Assembly (NCBI GenBank): GCA_002713555.1
Contig: PATG01000067.1
Span: 1 to 12,041, forward strand
Reading direction: 5' to 3'
Origin: Planctomycetaceae bacterium
GTDB lineage: Bacteria > Planctomycetota > Planctomycetia > Pirellulales > Lacipirellulaceae
Length of the DNA stretch: 12,041 nucleotides
Shown here: positions 1-6,330 of the stretch, piece by piece
Position numbering within the stretch: the stretch's first letter is position 1
Layout of the letters: every line of letters begins with the position of its first letter
Translations under genes and position numbers: made by a program
Notes under the pieces: generated by a model
Seen by the model: the letters and a program-made list of their open reading frames with translations, nothing else
Databases searched by the model: none
What the model was told of the DNA's origin: nothing

Positions 1-738
1 TTTGTCATAAACTTATGCAGTGGTGGTTCTTTGGAGCCAAACGACAACCGTATTCGACATCTGGCTCACTTGTTTAATGGGCATCGTCTGCCCGCTACTT
101 GGGCTGTTGATAATGTTGAACGAGCCAAGCTGCTGGATGATTCTCAGTTTGCGAGATCTAATAATGAACTTGCTTTAGTAATTTCGAGTGAAGAAGATAT
201 TTCAACAAGGCCATTCGTAACAAGGCTTCGCTCTCAGGTTTCAGCTCTTAATCGTATGACCAGCACAGCAATATCGCTTGTCGTAGGAAATCCCTCTACG
301 TTACAAGGGCAAGCTTCGGTATTGTCCAAACAAGGGATTGGAGCAATCCTTGTCAACATGTCGGATCCACAAGTTTTACCGACTAGACAGCCCTCGGCAC
401 CAAGACCCATGGGTTGTAGTTTATGGCAACTAGCCCCAACTGTAACATTACCGCTACCGCGCCGGTTGTGGCGTCTCCTGCCAGCCAGACACTGTAGTGT
501 GAAACAACTTCTTTCAACCGGTAAGAGTATCGGGACAACACTGGTTGTGATTCGTGCAGAAGAACTGGGGCGCAAGAGTGCCCGTAGCCTGCAGTCATTT
601 GAAAAGCTCTTGCGCGAAGTTTCGTGGGCGGCAAGCCACTCATTGCTATCCGTGGTGAATACGAGTGAGGTGGTCGCCGAACTAGCCGATCAACGAAGAG
701 TCAAGCCGCAACGATCCATATTGCGTGCAGCTGCTTAA
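1..738 (+). CDS. NodB/polysaccharide-deacetylase-like protein, 5' truncated by window edge
   Basis: The frame is open from base 1 to the TAA at 736-738, so the gene probably begins outside the window; a TTG at 31 is a possible but unneeded start. The stretch HRLPATWAVDN, followed by NELALVISS, a variable region, SKQGIGAILV and then GCSLWQLAPTVTLP, has the order of segments I know from planctomycete relatives of NodB-fold polysaccharide deacetylases, in which a strand ending in PATWAV is followed by an 'E-[IL]-A-L' strand and a Trp-containing P-[WM]-G-x-x-x-W segment. The C-terminal part (about residues 190-225) resembles the helix and final strand where these proteins process a list of residues before a 'V-x-T-x-E-V' strand. 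The usual metal-binding Asp and His-x(3)-His pattern is not visible in the part present, so enzymatic activity is doubtful. It ends 107 bases before a convergent gene. The fold assignment is pattern recognition, not a search result; an unrelated hypothetical protein remains possible. Confidence 0.6.
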   Translation, partial: FVINLCSGGSLEPNDNRIRHLAHLFNGHRLPATWAVDNVERAKLLDDSQFARSNNELALVISSEEDISTRPFVTRLRSQVSALNRMTSTAISLVVGNPSTLQGQASVLSKQGIGAILVNMSDPQVLPTRQPSAPRPMGCSLWQLAPTVTLPLPRRLWRLLPARHCSVKQLLSTGKSIGTTLVVIRAEELGRKSARSLQSFEKLLREVSWAASHSLLSVVNTSEVVAELADQRRVKPQRSILRAAA

Positions 739-806
739 CAGTGTCTCTTAGGGTTGTGAATGCCTGGTCGCTTCCACCACGCATACCACGATTCGGTGAT
801 ACTTGC

Positions 807-837
807 TCCGTATAAACGGACCCGATTATTTACGGGT
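807..837. other. two small adjacent inverted repeats between convergent genes
   Basis: TCCGT-ATAA-ACGGA (807-820) is a 5-bp stem with a 4-base loop, and ACCCG...CGGGT (820-837) is a 5-bp stem with an 8-base loop. They lie in the 107-base gap between the 3' ends of the deacetylase-like gene and the small membrane protein gene. The position suits transcription termination, but neither hairpin has a clear T-run on either strand, so function is only a guess. Confidence 0.2.
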
Positions 838-845
838 AGAATATT

Positions 846-1028
846 TTAGCGCATTTCTCGAAATGTGCTAACACTCAGATAGGCAAGTATTCCTGCAGCG
901 ATAAGAGCGCCAATATTCATTGCTTTCCCTTCAGCACCAAAAGGGATTCCCGTAAAAAGATCGATGCCAAATACCAGGAGCAGTAAGGCCGCAACGACCA
1001 GACCAGAGATCGTCATGCCTTTGGCCAT
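846..1028 (-). CDS. 60-residue two-helix membrane protein
   Basis: A short open frame from ATG (complement of 1026-1028) to TAA. The product has two hydrophobic segments, about residues 7-27 and 37-55, joined by a short loop with G-I-P-F-G-A-E-G, and ends in a charged tail (TFREMR), which is what a small integral inner-membrane protein looks like. An AGAGGA-like element lies about 11 bases upstream of the ATG, a somewhat long spacing for a ribosome binding site. The hydrophobic pattern, the sensible start and the lack of a competing frame on the other strand support it as real. I do not recognise a named family, and function cannot be inferred. It is on the same strand as the four-helix membrane protein gene upstream, but the 239-base gap and a candidate promoter inside it suggest separate transcription. 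Confidence 0.6.
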   Translation of the reverse strand: MAKGMTISGLVVAALLLLVFGIDLFTGIPFGAEGKAMNIGALIAAGILAYLSVSTFREMR

Positions 1029-1071
1029 TGGCGTACTGTCCTCTTCGATGGATGGGATGGGGAAATATTCT

Positions 1072-1090
1072 TCAGCTCAGAATGAGCTGA
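1072..1090. repeat. perfect 8-bp inverted repeat in the leader of the small membrane protein gene
   Basis: TCAGCTCA and TGAGCTGA flank a 3-base loop (GAA). It lies about 43 bases upstream of the small membrane protein's ATG and just downstream of a candidate promoter on the same strand, so it would sit at the very start of the transcript. It could be a dyad operator or a 5' leader hairpin. It lacks a T-run on the minus strand, so it is not a typical terminator for the gene upstream. Confidence 0.45.
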
Positions 1091-1103
1091 TTACAGTTGG
1101 CTC

Positions 1104-1133
1104 ATTATCTAGAATCGCCAGCCCTCGAATCAA
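1104..1133 (-). promoter_or_regulatory. candidate sigma-70-type promoter for the small membrane protein gene
   Basis: On the minus strand TTGATT (1128-1133) and GATAAT (1104-1109) are separated by 18 bases, matching 4 of 6 and 5 of 6 of the bacterial consensus TTGACA/TATAAT. The predicted start of transcription falls near 1097, leaving a leader of roughly 70 bases that contains the inverted repeat at 1072-1090. Matches of this quality arise by chance, so confidence is low. Confidence 0.3.
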
Positions 1134-1267
1134 GAGATGAAGATGATATCGGGTGTAGAGATTGTAGATGGGTTCTAGTATAGTTGCCGATTCCTGGCTG
1201 TCAGGATGCCTGGAGGCAATGCACGGAAAATGCTTGAAATTTTCGTTGGATTGGCCAATTCGTAAGC

Positions 1268-1858
1268 CTATTGCGAGTTCACCACAGGGGATTCTGCGGC
1301 CGATTCTGGATCGTCGAGCCCACGTTCTTGTCGGATCTTTGCCACGTCGTCGACAATTTGTTGAATCACTACCTGATTGGAGACGATGTTCAGCCAAGCG
1401 CGATAATAGGTCCATGCAATCAGTGCCAGACCCGCAAACGCGCTCATTTGGTGGATACCTGCCCATGAGGCCGTATCAGAACGTCCAGTACCAGGATCCG
1501 ATGCTGCACCCATGGCTCCGACGACCACAACAGTCAGCATTCCCAAGACGCACCACGGAAAAGTTTTGCGTTTAAGTTGATTGCTCCGCTGGAGTGAATT
1601 GGGGGCCAATTGGTACGTCTCCGTTACCTCGCGGCACCACCGACTTGTCCCGATGAAATACGTGACGGCAATGGAATGTACCAGAACCACTGCTAGAGCC
1701 GTGGCTGTTCCGGTGAGCATATGAATTCCTCTTAGCCGAAAAGCCGAACTCGTGCTATCTAAATCTTGATAGAGATCACCTATACAAAGTCCCAGCACAA
1801 TGGACAGCAAAAACAGGCCCAGTGATGTTGCTGCCAAGGTGGGAAATATTCGTGTCAT
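1268..1858 (-). CDS. four-helix membrane protein of unknown function
   Basis: The 196-residue product has four hydrophobic segments: about residues 8-30, 44-70, 102-120 and 132-155, followed by a charged C-terminal tail (about 160-196) that is probably cytoplasmic or peripheral. Histidines sit within or at the ends of membrane segments: H46 in RGIHMLTG, H61 in VVLVHSIAVTYFIG and H136 in WAGIHQMSAFAG. The region after helix 2 (TSRWCREVTETY) is rich in charged and aromatic residues. Repeated intramembrane His can mark haem b ligation, but this is only a suggestion; no recognised cytochrome motif is present. The ATG has no clear Shine-Dalgarno site, which is common here. It is divergent from pdxA across 151 bases. 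I believe similar proteins occur in other planctomycetes, but I cannot name a family. Confidence 0.75.
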   Translation of the reverse strand: MTRIFPTLAATSLGLFLLSIVLGLCIGDLYQDLDSTSSAFRLRGIHMLTGTATALAVVLVHSIAVTYFIGTSRWCREVTETYQLAPNSLQRSNQLKRKTFPWCVLGMLTVVVVGAMGAASDPGTGRSDTASWAGIHQMSAFAGLALIAWTYYRAWLNIVSNQVVIQQIVDDVAKIRQERGLDDPESAAESPVVNSQ

Positions 1859-1929
1859 AAAGATGGAAATTGTGGTCAGTGATGGGGATCCTTAAGTCTA
1901 GTGGTTGAAACGTATTTATGGCAGGGGCG

Positions 1930-1957
1930 TTGTCTAGTCTTTTGGGAACTCTAGAAT
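1930..1957 (+). promoter_or_regulatory. candidate promoter for pdxA
   Basis: TTGTCT (1930-1935) and TAGAAT (1952-1957) are separated by 16 bases; the second box matches TATAAT at 5 of 6 positions and the first matches TTGACA at 4 of 6. Transcription would start near 1964, giving a leader of about 46 bases before the GTG at 2010. It lies in the 151-base divergent region shared with the four-helix membrane protein gene. Confidence 0.35.
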
Positions 1958-2009
1958 ACAAGTAGCACGCTTTCCCCCTTATTTCCTTACGCTATCGAAG
2001 ACTATCGTT

Positions 2010-3059
2010 GTGGCCACACCGAATGAATATCCACGACTGGCAGTAACCATGGGGGATTCTGCAGGCGTTGGACCCGAAGTCATCGTAAGGTCTTGGTCGG
2101 ATCCGCGCGTTCACGAATTTTGTAGCCCGGTTGTGTTGGGACACCCTGAGGTTATGCGGCGTGCCATCCAGTTGGTTGGAGCACGGTGCCAGGTCGAAGA
2201 AGTTACCATCGATGAACTGGACGACCAGCCTTCAACTCCGGATACCCTACGGTGCCTGGCTGTCGCTGACGACAACCTGCTCGAAGTCCCGCACGGTACC
2301 ATCGATGGCCGGACTGGTCAGGCTGCTTACGACGCCATCGTACGGGCCATCGATGAGACTCTGGCGGGCAACTTTCAAGCAATTGTCACAGCCCCCATTA
2401 GCAAAGCAGCGCTTCATACGGCCGGACATCCATACCCTGGACATACCGAACTACTTGCCGAGCGTTGTGGAGTTCGTGACTTTGCCATGATGCTTTATCT
2501 ACCCCCATCCGAAGTTCCCCACTCTCCTGCTGGTTTGGGAGTTGTACACGTTACCTTGCACATGGCACTGCGCGATGTGTTTTCTCATTTGGATGCCGAA
2601 ACGATTGCGGCCAATTGTCGGCTGGCTGATCGAGTAATGTGCGGGGGGTTTGGGCTGGCCGAACCTCGTATTGGAGTGTGCGCTTTAAATCCTCACGCAG
2701 GTGAGAACAGTCTCTTTGGAAATGAGGAAACGCGTCTCATTGCTCCAGCCGTTGAGCAAGCGCATGCGGATGGAATCAATGTTGCCGGACCGTTTCCTGC
2801 AGACACACTTATGGGCCGTGCTCGAGATGGTGAGTTCGATGCCATTGTGGCCATGTACCATGATCAGGGGCACATTGCATTGAAGCTGTTAGGGATGCAT
2901 CGAGCGGTAAATATTACGCTTGGTTTGCCAATTATCCGGACCAGTGTGGCTCATGGCACAGCGTTCGACAGGGCCTGGCAGGGAACTGCCGAAGCGAGTG
3001 GAATGGTGGCGGCAATCGTGACAGCAGCGCAGTTGGCCTCGCGGCAGTATTCAGGATAG
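2010..3059 (+). CDS. pdxA: 4-hydroxythreonine-4-phosphate dehydrogenase PdxA
   Basis: PdxA oxidises 4-phosphohydroxy-L-threonine with NAD to a product that decarboxylates to 3-amino-2-oxopropyl phosphate, which PdxJ then uses to form pyridoxine 5'-phosphate; it is a cytoplasmic metal-dependent dimer. The 349-residue protein has the family landmarks in order: MGDSAGVGPE near the N terminus (14-23), TAPISK (127-132), GHTE (144-147), TLHMAL (182-187), LNPHAGE (226-232) and MYHDQGH (282-288). H184, H229 and H284 match the three metal-binding His, with the same 45 and 55 residue spacing as in the E. coli enzyme (H166, H211, H266 as I recall it). Between GHTE and H184 there are about nine more residues than in E. 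coli, including LPPSEVPHSPAG. The first motif has Ser where Pro is usual (GD-P-AG). The GTG start is chosen because the next Met (2049) would cut into the first motif. A PdxA2-type 4-phosphothreonate dehydrogenase is a close alternative, but no partner kinase gene is adjacent. Confidence 0.95.
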   Translation: MATPNEYPRLAVTMGDSAGVGPEVIVRSWSDPRVHEFCSPVVLGHPEVMRRAIQLVGARCQVEEVTIDELDDQPSTPDTLRCLAVADDNLLEVPHGTIDGRTGQAAYDAIVRAIDETLAGNFQAIVTAPISKAALHTAGHPYPGHTELLAERCGVRDFAMMLYLPPSEVPHSPAGLGVVHVTLHMALRDVFSHLDAETIAANCRLADRVMCGGFGLAEPRIGVCALNPHAGENSLFGNEETRLIAPAVEQAHADGINVAGPFPADTLMGRARDGEFDAIVAMYHDQGHIALKLLGMHRAVNITLGLPIIRTSVAHGTAFDRAWQGTAEASGMVAAIVTAAQLASRQYSG

Positions 3060-3073
3060 TGCTGGAGCAAAGC

Positions 3074-3096
3074 GAGGCGTAGTACGCCACTTTTTT
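3074..3096 (+). terminator. intrinsic terminator of pdxA
   Basis: GGCGT-AGT-ACGCC (3076-3088) forms a tight 5-bp GC-rich stem, followed after two bases by six T (3091-3096). It begins 17 bases after the pdxA stop codon and lies before the convergent LolA-like gene. Orientation of the T-run fits termination of pdxA, not of the minus-strand gene. Confidence 0.7.
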
Positions 3097-3128
3097 GAGA
3101 GGAATTTGCGTTGGTTGGATTTTGATTG

Positions 3129-4037
3129 CTAGCGCTGTGTTTGATGACTTTCTTGTAGCCTTTCTACAAAAAGTGTTGTTTCGTCTTTCCAATCCACATT
3201 GCCCTTAAATTCAAAACGACTGTCCTCGATGTGCGTCGCAAAATTCACTTCAAAGATTTCGTAACGAAGCATGGGATCAGGTACAGGGCGAAGCCCGGCA
3301 ACCGTGTTGGCCCTATGGGCGTCCTCGAACCGGCGCTGTTCCAAGACGTAAGGAAACTTGTTCTGCCCCACAAGTATCAAAGCGTGATGAGGAATCTGTA
3401 GTGGCCAGGAGGGTGGATCCTCCTCAGACAGACGCACCGAATCCGGCCAGATTTGCAGCAAGCTTTTGGGCTTCCAACGTCCTACAAAAGCATAGAGGGG
3501 GACTCCTTCTATTTGGGTAGGCCGGGGTTGTTCGAAATCAAAATTACGGAGCAACCCTGCCAGCATTTGTGATACCCCCCCCTGCCCTGTCGTAGAAAGC
3601 AAAGAGTAGGAATCTTTAGGCAGTCGTGATTTTAAAAGAGCCGTGTCGAGACGACGAACCTGGCGATCGTCGGGAAAACGTCGATCGGTCCAAAGATGTT
3701 TACCATCAAAGACTTGGACGTAGCTAGCAATTTTACCTGCAATCTGGCTTTTCATTTCCCAGCGTGTCCGCAGATTATCGCCCGTTCCCTGCTGCCAGTA
3801 GTAGCCCGATCCAAACTGTGTTTCCTGGAATAATCGAGCCTGGTGTCTCAAGCGAGCAGAGATACTGGTGTGACGCTGAACAGATTGCAGGACTTCAGTA
3901 AGAGCATCGTTTCCATCGGCTCTGTTGCCCTCTGTAGTGCTATCATCCGTTGAGGGACTGTATGTTTGGGCTTGAGAAGCGGCATTCACGCCACCAAGCC
4001 AAATACAACAGACCCATGTGATTGTTAAACAGCGCAA
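3129..4037 (-). CDS. secreted LolA-like protein of unknown function
   Basis: The 302-residue product starts with a hydrophobic signal-like segment (about residues 4-17, CLTITWVCCIWLGG) ending in small residues (V-N-A-A-S-Q-A-Q), so Sec export with cleavage near residue 20-24 is likely. The mature part has a helix rich in Arg/Gln (about 45-72), then YYWQQGTGDNLRTRWEMK, SYVQVFDGKHLWTDR (about 105-119) and RRLD (128-131). This 'R-x-x-M ... Q-V-x-D-G-x-x-L-W' order recalls planctomycete proteins with a LolA/LolB-type lipid-binding beta fold, in which a strand carries the phrase on the tested sugar or lipid being shown in a 'W-T-Y' turn; the resemblance is weak and no ligand can be named. TTG is preferred as the start because AAGGA lies 8 bases upstream and no ATG start is available in the right place. 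The gene is convergent with pdxA and divergent from the three-gene operon. Confidence 0.75.
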   Translation of the reverse strand: MRCLTITWVCCIWLGGVNAASQAQTYSPSTDDSTTEGNRADGNDALTEVLQSVQRHTSISARLRHQARLFQETQFGSGYYWQQGTGDNLRTRWEMKSQIAGKIASYVQVFDGKHLWTDRRFPDDRQVRRLDTALLKSRLPKDSYSLLSTTGQGGVSQMLAGLLRNFDFEQPRPTQIEGVPLYAFVGRWKPKSLLQIWPDSVRLSEEDPPSWPLQIPHHALILVGQNKFPYVLEQRRFEDAHRANTVAGLRPVPDPMLRYEIFEVNFATHIEDSRFEFKGNVDWKDETTLFVERLQESHQTQR

Positions 4038-4314
4038 AATAGTATTCCTTTGCCGGTATTGGCAGTTTTGCCAAAGATTCCGGTTACATCACGCCGACTA
4101 TAACTTCCGGTAGAGTTCCCTCAATGATTGGGAAGTCTTCCAAAGATGACGAGGGCATAGGACTAATGAGACAGCGATTCTAGTAGGAGCGAGTCCAATG
4201 GGTCCACGGCAATTGATACGTCTGGATAGTGCTAGCACAACAGTCGTTGCCAACTCATCAATTGAACGACCGTGCCCAACTGTACAAAACTGTTGAAACC
4301 ATGGGGTTAAGAAC
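4038..4314. other. 277-base divergent intergenic region with inverted repeats
   Basis: This region separates the LolA-like gene (minus) from the three-gene operon (plus) and must hold both promoters. TTGGCA-GTTT-TGCCAA (4059-4074) is a perfect 6-bp inverted repeat in the leader of the minus gene. TTCCC (4116-4120) and GGGAA (4130-4134), with a short inner AAT/ATT pair, form a second, bulged one. A weak pair TTGAAC (4262-4267) and TACAAA (4283-4288) with a 15-base spacer might be the operon promoter. I found no convincing gene here; a 95-residue minus-strand open frame crosses into the operon's first gene and looks like chance. Confidence 0.3.
4046..4050 (-). promoter_or_regulatory. ribosome binding site that decides a TTG start
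   Basis: AAGGA on the minus strand lies 8 bases before the TTG at 4037-4035. This is one of the few clear Shine-Dalgarno sites in the window and is the main reason to begin the LolA-like protein at TTG. Confidence 0.6.
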
Positions 4315-5586
4315 ATGAAAACATTTCTTTCCACACAATCCCTAAGCTGTTTGCTCACAGCTGTGGCACTGCTTTTACCAGACACGAGCCTGGGACAGCA
4401 TAAAGCTTATAATCTGCCACCTGCCCAGCGGCTGATGGAACCTGGGCCAGGCGTTGGTGGTCCTGGGCCAGGGGTCTTAATGTATGGGTCTCCAGGAAGG
4501 TCCTCGGGAGGTATCCAACCTGCCATGTCTCAAGGCCCGGGTGGAGGCCGAATGGCTGGTTTTGTTCCCCAGGGAGCAGGTGCGACTTCTCAGTTAGCTT
4601 TTCTCGGAGTCGAAGGAGGCGAAGTAACCTGGGATGTTGGTGGACAAGGTCTCTTTGACGGCGATCCGCTTGTGATGCCCGGTCGACAGAATTTTTTGCA
4701 GGGCGCCATCTATCGCCTCAAGCTAACGAATCTGCCTGATCGTGAAGGTGTTGAGTTGTATCCTACGCTCGAAATTGCACCTGTAACGCCGCGCACAGAT
4801 GCCTTTCTGGCCCATGCGCCCATTCCGATTCAGTTTTCGGACGAAGATTTAGATCAGGTACTCAGCGGCAATTTTGTCACCAAGGTTATTTATCTACCGG
4901 ATCCTGAGTTTCAGGACTTAGCATTGGCCGGTGTCGAAACACTCGTTAGCACCCGACTCGATCCGGGTGTGGATCCTATTGCGGAGGCGGACCGTCGAGG
5001 TTCGATCATGGCAATCTTACGGATCGGTAATCTTGATTTGCAACTCCCTGGACAGGGACTCGCCATGCAAGGTGCTGTTTCGCAAGTGCAGCATGAACAA
5101 GATTTAAGTGATCCGGCTGTTCAACAGGGAATGGCTGGTTCCGAATACAGTGAAGGGGGCTACGGAATGCCGGGCCCACCTCAGGGAATGCCTACTTCGG
5201 CATTTGCTCCCCAGGCAGTACCTCCGCATCTGGTATCGGGCATGAACACACCGCAGTGGGGTATGCCTCATGTTGGCACCCCTGTTGGACTTCCTGGCCC
5301 GCCTCATATTCCCCTAGGACACGAGGCTGGTTGGACATCCCACACGATGAAAAACCATACACGTGTGCGAATGCCATCTCCTGTGCACAAGATGAAAATC
5401 GATGTGAGGCAGCGTCCTGGTATGAATTACCCTCGACCGGTAAATCACGTCAATATTGCAGAAACCAATCGGGCTAGTTTCCGTGCCAAAGGCGGTACGT
5501 TGGCGCCTGCGTTGCCCACAATGATGAAAAAGTTAGGAGCTTGTTTTAAGTCCAATAAAGATTGCCCCGATGAATCGTGTGATTAG
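4315..5586 (+). CDS. secreted Pro/Gly/Met-rich protein, first gene of a three-gene exported-protein operon
   Basis: The 423-residue product has a Sec signal peptide (Lys at 2, hydrophobic core about residues 8-22, cleavage probably near G27/Q28). Residues about 35-90 are a low-complexity Gly/Pro-rich stretch (PGPGVGGPGPGV and similar). A compact core, about residues 95-240, follows and is homologous to the next gene's core: IYRLKLTNLPD, ELYPTLE, PIPI (169-172), NFVTKVIYL (186-194) and MAILRIGN (232-239). The rest (about 245-400) is again Pro/Met/Gly/His-rich, with repeated GMP and GPP phrases, and basic towards the end. The tail carries three Cys (C410, C417, C422), two of them in the last seven residues. 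This layout, one folded domain between flexible arms, suggests an envelope or surface structural protein or a scaffold; no enzyme motif is visible. The ATG has no Shine-Dalgarno site. I recognise the core as a planctomycete type but not a named domain. Confidence 0.85.
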   Translation: MKTFLSTQSLSCLLTAVALLLPDTSLGQHKAYNLPPAQRLMEPGPGVGGPGPGVLMYGSPGRSSGGIQPAMSQGPGGGRMAGFVPQGAGATSQLAFLGVEGGEVTWDVGGQGLFDGDPLVMPGRQNFLQGAIYRLKLTNLPDREGVELYPTLEIAPVTPRTDAFLAHAPIPIQFSDEDLDQVLSGNFVTKVIYLPDPEFQDLALAGVETLVSTRLDPGVDPIAEADRRGSIMAILRIGNLDLQLPGQGLAMQGAVSQVQHEQDLSDPAVQQGMAGSEYSEGGYGMPGPPQGMPTSAFAPQAVPPHLVSGMNTPQWGMPHVGTPVGLPGPPHIPLGHEAGWTSHTMKNHTRVRMPSPVHKMKIDVRQRPGMNYPRPVNHVNIAETNRASFRAKGGTLAPALPTMMKKLGACFKSNKDCPDESCD

Positions 5587-5589
5587 GGC

Positions 5590-6330
5590 ATGTTGGATAC
5601 TCAGAGAATAAAAAAGTTGGCAATAGTTCGTATGCATGTCGTTGATAAACTTCAAATGGCAGTATTGGTAAGTTTGGTGTACAGCGCTTCGGTGTTTGCA
5701 CAAGACATGCCGGTACATTGGCTCCATGTTGGTGCCATGCCGCCGGGAGCGATTGGACATCAACGTGTCATGCGAGACGGACGCTTGTCAGGATACTGTC
5801 AGCCGGTGGAGATTCGTGTCTCCGAGGGAGGCCGAATCGCTCCGGCGGCAGGGTCCAACTTTTCAGAAGGCCAACGCAATAACTTGCTGGTGGGATTGCA
5901 CATTGGCCCCGTCTATCGCTTTTGTGTGACAGAAATTCCGGATCATCCTGGATTGGAACTCTTTCCTACAGTTGAATTGGTGGACCGATTGTATCCACCT
6001 GCTGACCAAAAGCTTCGCTTTCCGATTCCGATAGAATTGACGCGTGAAGAATTGCTCTTGGCTGCCAACGGTCGTTTTATAACACGAGTCATTTACTTAG
6101 AAGATCCCCAATTGGCTCCCGCTATTTCACAGGATGGGGAGGGGCAACCTTGGCTGGAGGCGCGGCCCGGAGAGGACCCACTTGTCATGGCAGACCACTT
6201 AGGAAGACCCATGGCAATTCTCCGGTTAGGAGGTCGGGTGCCACAAAACAACCAAGCGGATGCCGCTTTCTTGTATGGTGCTCCCTCGGGCATTGTTTAC
6301 GAACGACCTCCTTCTCCACAGCCTAAATAA
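5590..6330 (+). CDS. secreted protein paralogous to the core of the preceding gene
   Basis: This 246-residue protein begins 3 bases after the preceding stop. An N-terminal hydrophobic segment (about residues 23-37, ending S-V-F-A-Q) is a signal peptide; the long polar stretch before it suggests that Met15 (5632) or Met23 (5656) may be the true start instead of the first ATG. The mature part has PVEIRVSEGGRIAPA (72-86) and then the shared core: VYRFCVTEIPD (108-118), ELFPTVELVDRLYPP (123-137), PIPI (145-148), GRFITRVIYLEDP (161-173), PGEDPLVMADHLGRP (193-207) and MAILRLGGR (208-216). By hand the core at 106-215 aligns without gaps to residues 130-239 of the upstream protein, with 41 of 110 positions identical. 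It lacks the Pro/Gly/Met-rich arms of its partner. The stop TAA overlaps the next gene's ATG by one base. Function unknown; a shared beta-rich binding or structural fold is inferred. Confidence 0.85.
   Translation: MLDTQRIKKLAIVRMHVVDKLQMAVLVSLVYSASVFAQDMPVHWLHVGAMPPGAIGHQRVMRDGRLSGYCQPVEIRVSEGGRIAPAAGSNFSEGQRNNLLVGLHIGPVYRFCVTEIPDHPGLELFPTVELVDRLYPPADQKLRFPIPIELTREELLLAANGRFITRVIYLEDPQLAPAISQDGEGQPWLEARPGEDPLVMADHLGRPMAILRLGGRVPQNNQADAAFLYGAPSGIVYERPPSPQPK

Noticed and set aside
1077..1466. A 129-residue minus-strand open frame overlapping the four-helix membrane protein gene
   Set aside because: Its translation is Arg/Ser/Cys-rich without domain character and it overlaps a much better membrane protein in another frame; it looks like chance.
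4262..4288. TTGAAC and TACAAA as a firm promoter of the three-gene operon
   Set aside because: The spacer is 15 bases and the second box is a poor match, so it is mentioned only as a weak possibility within the region entry.
4098..4385. A 95-residue minus-strand open frame in the divergent region
   Set aside because: It runs into the signal-peptide region of the operon's first gene on the other strand and has no recognisable features.
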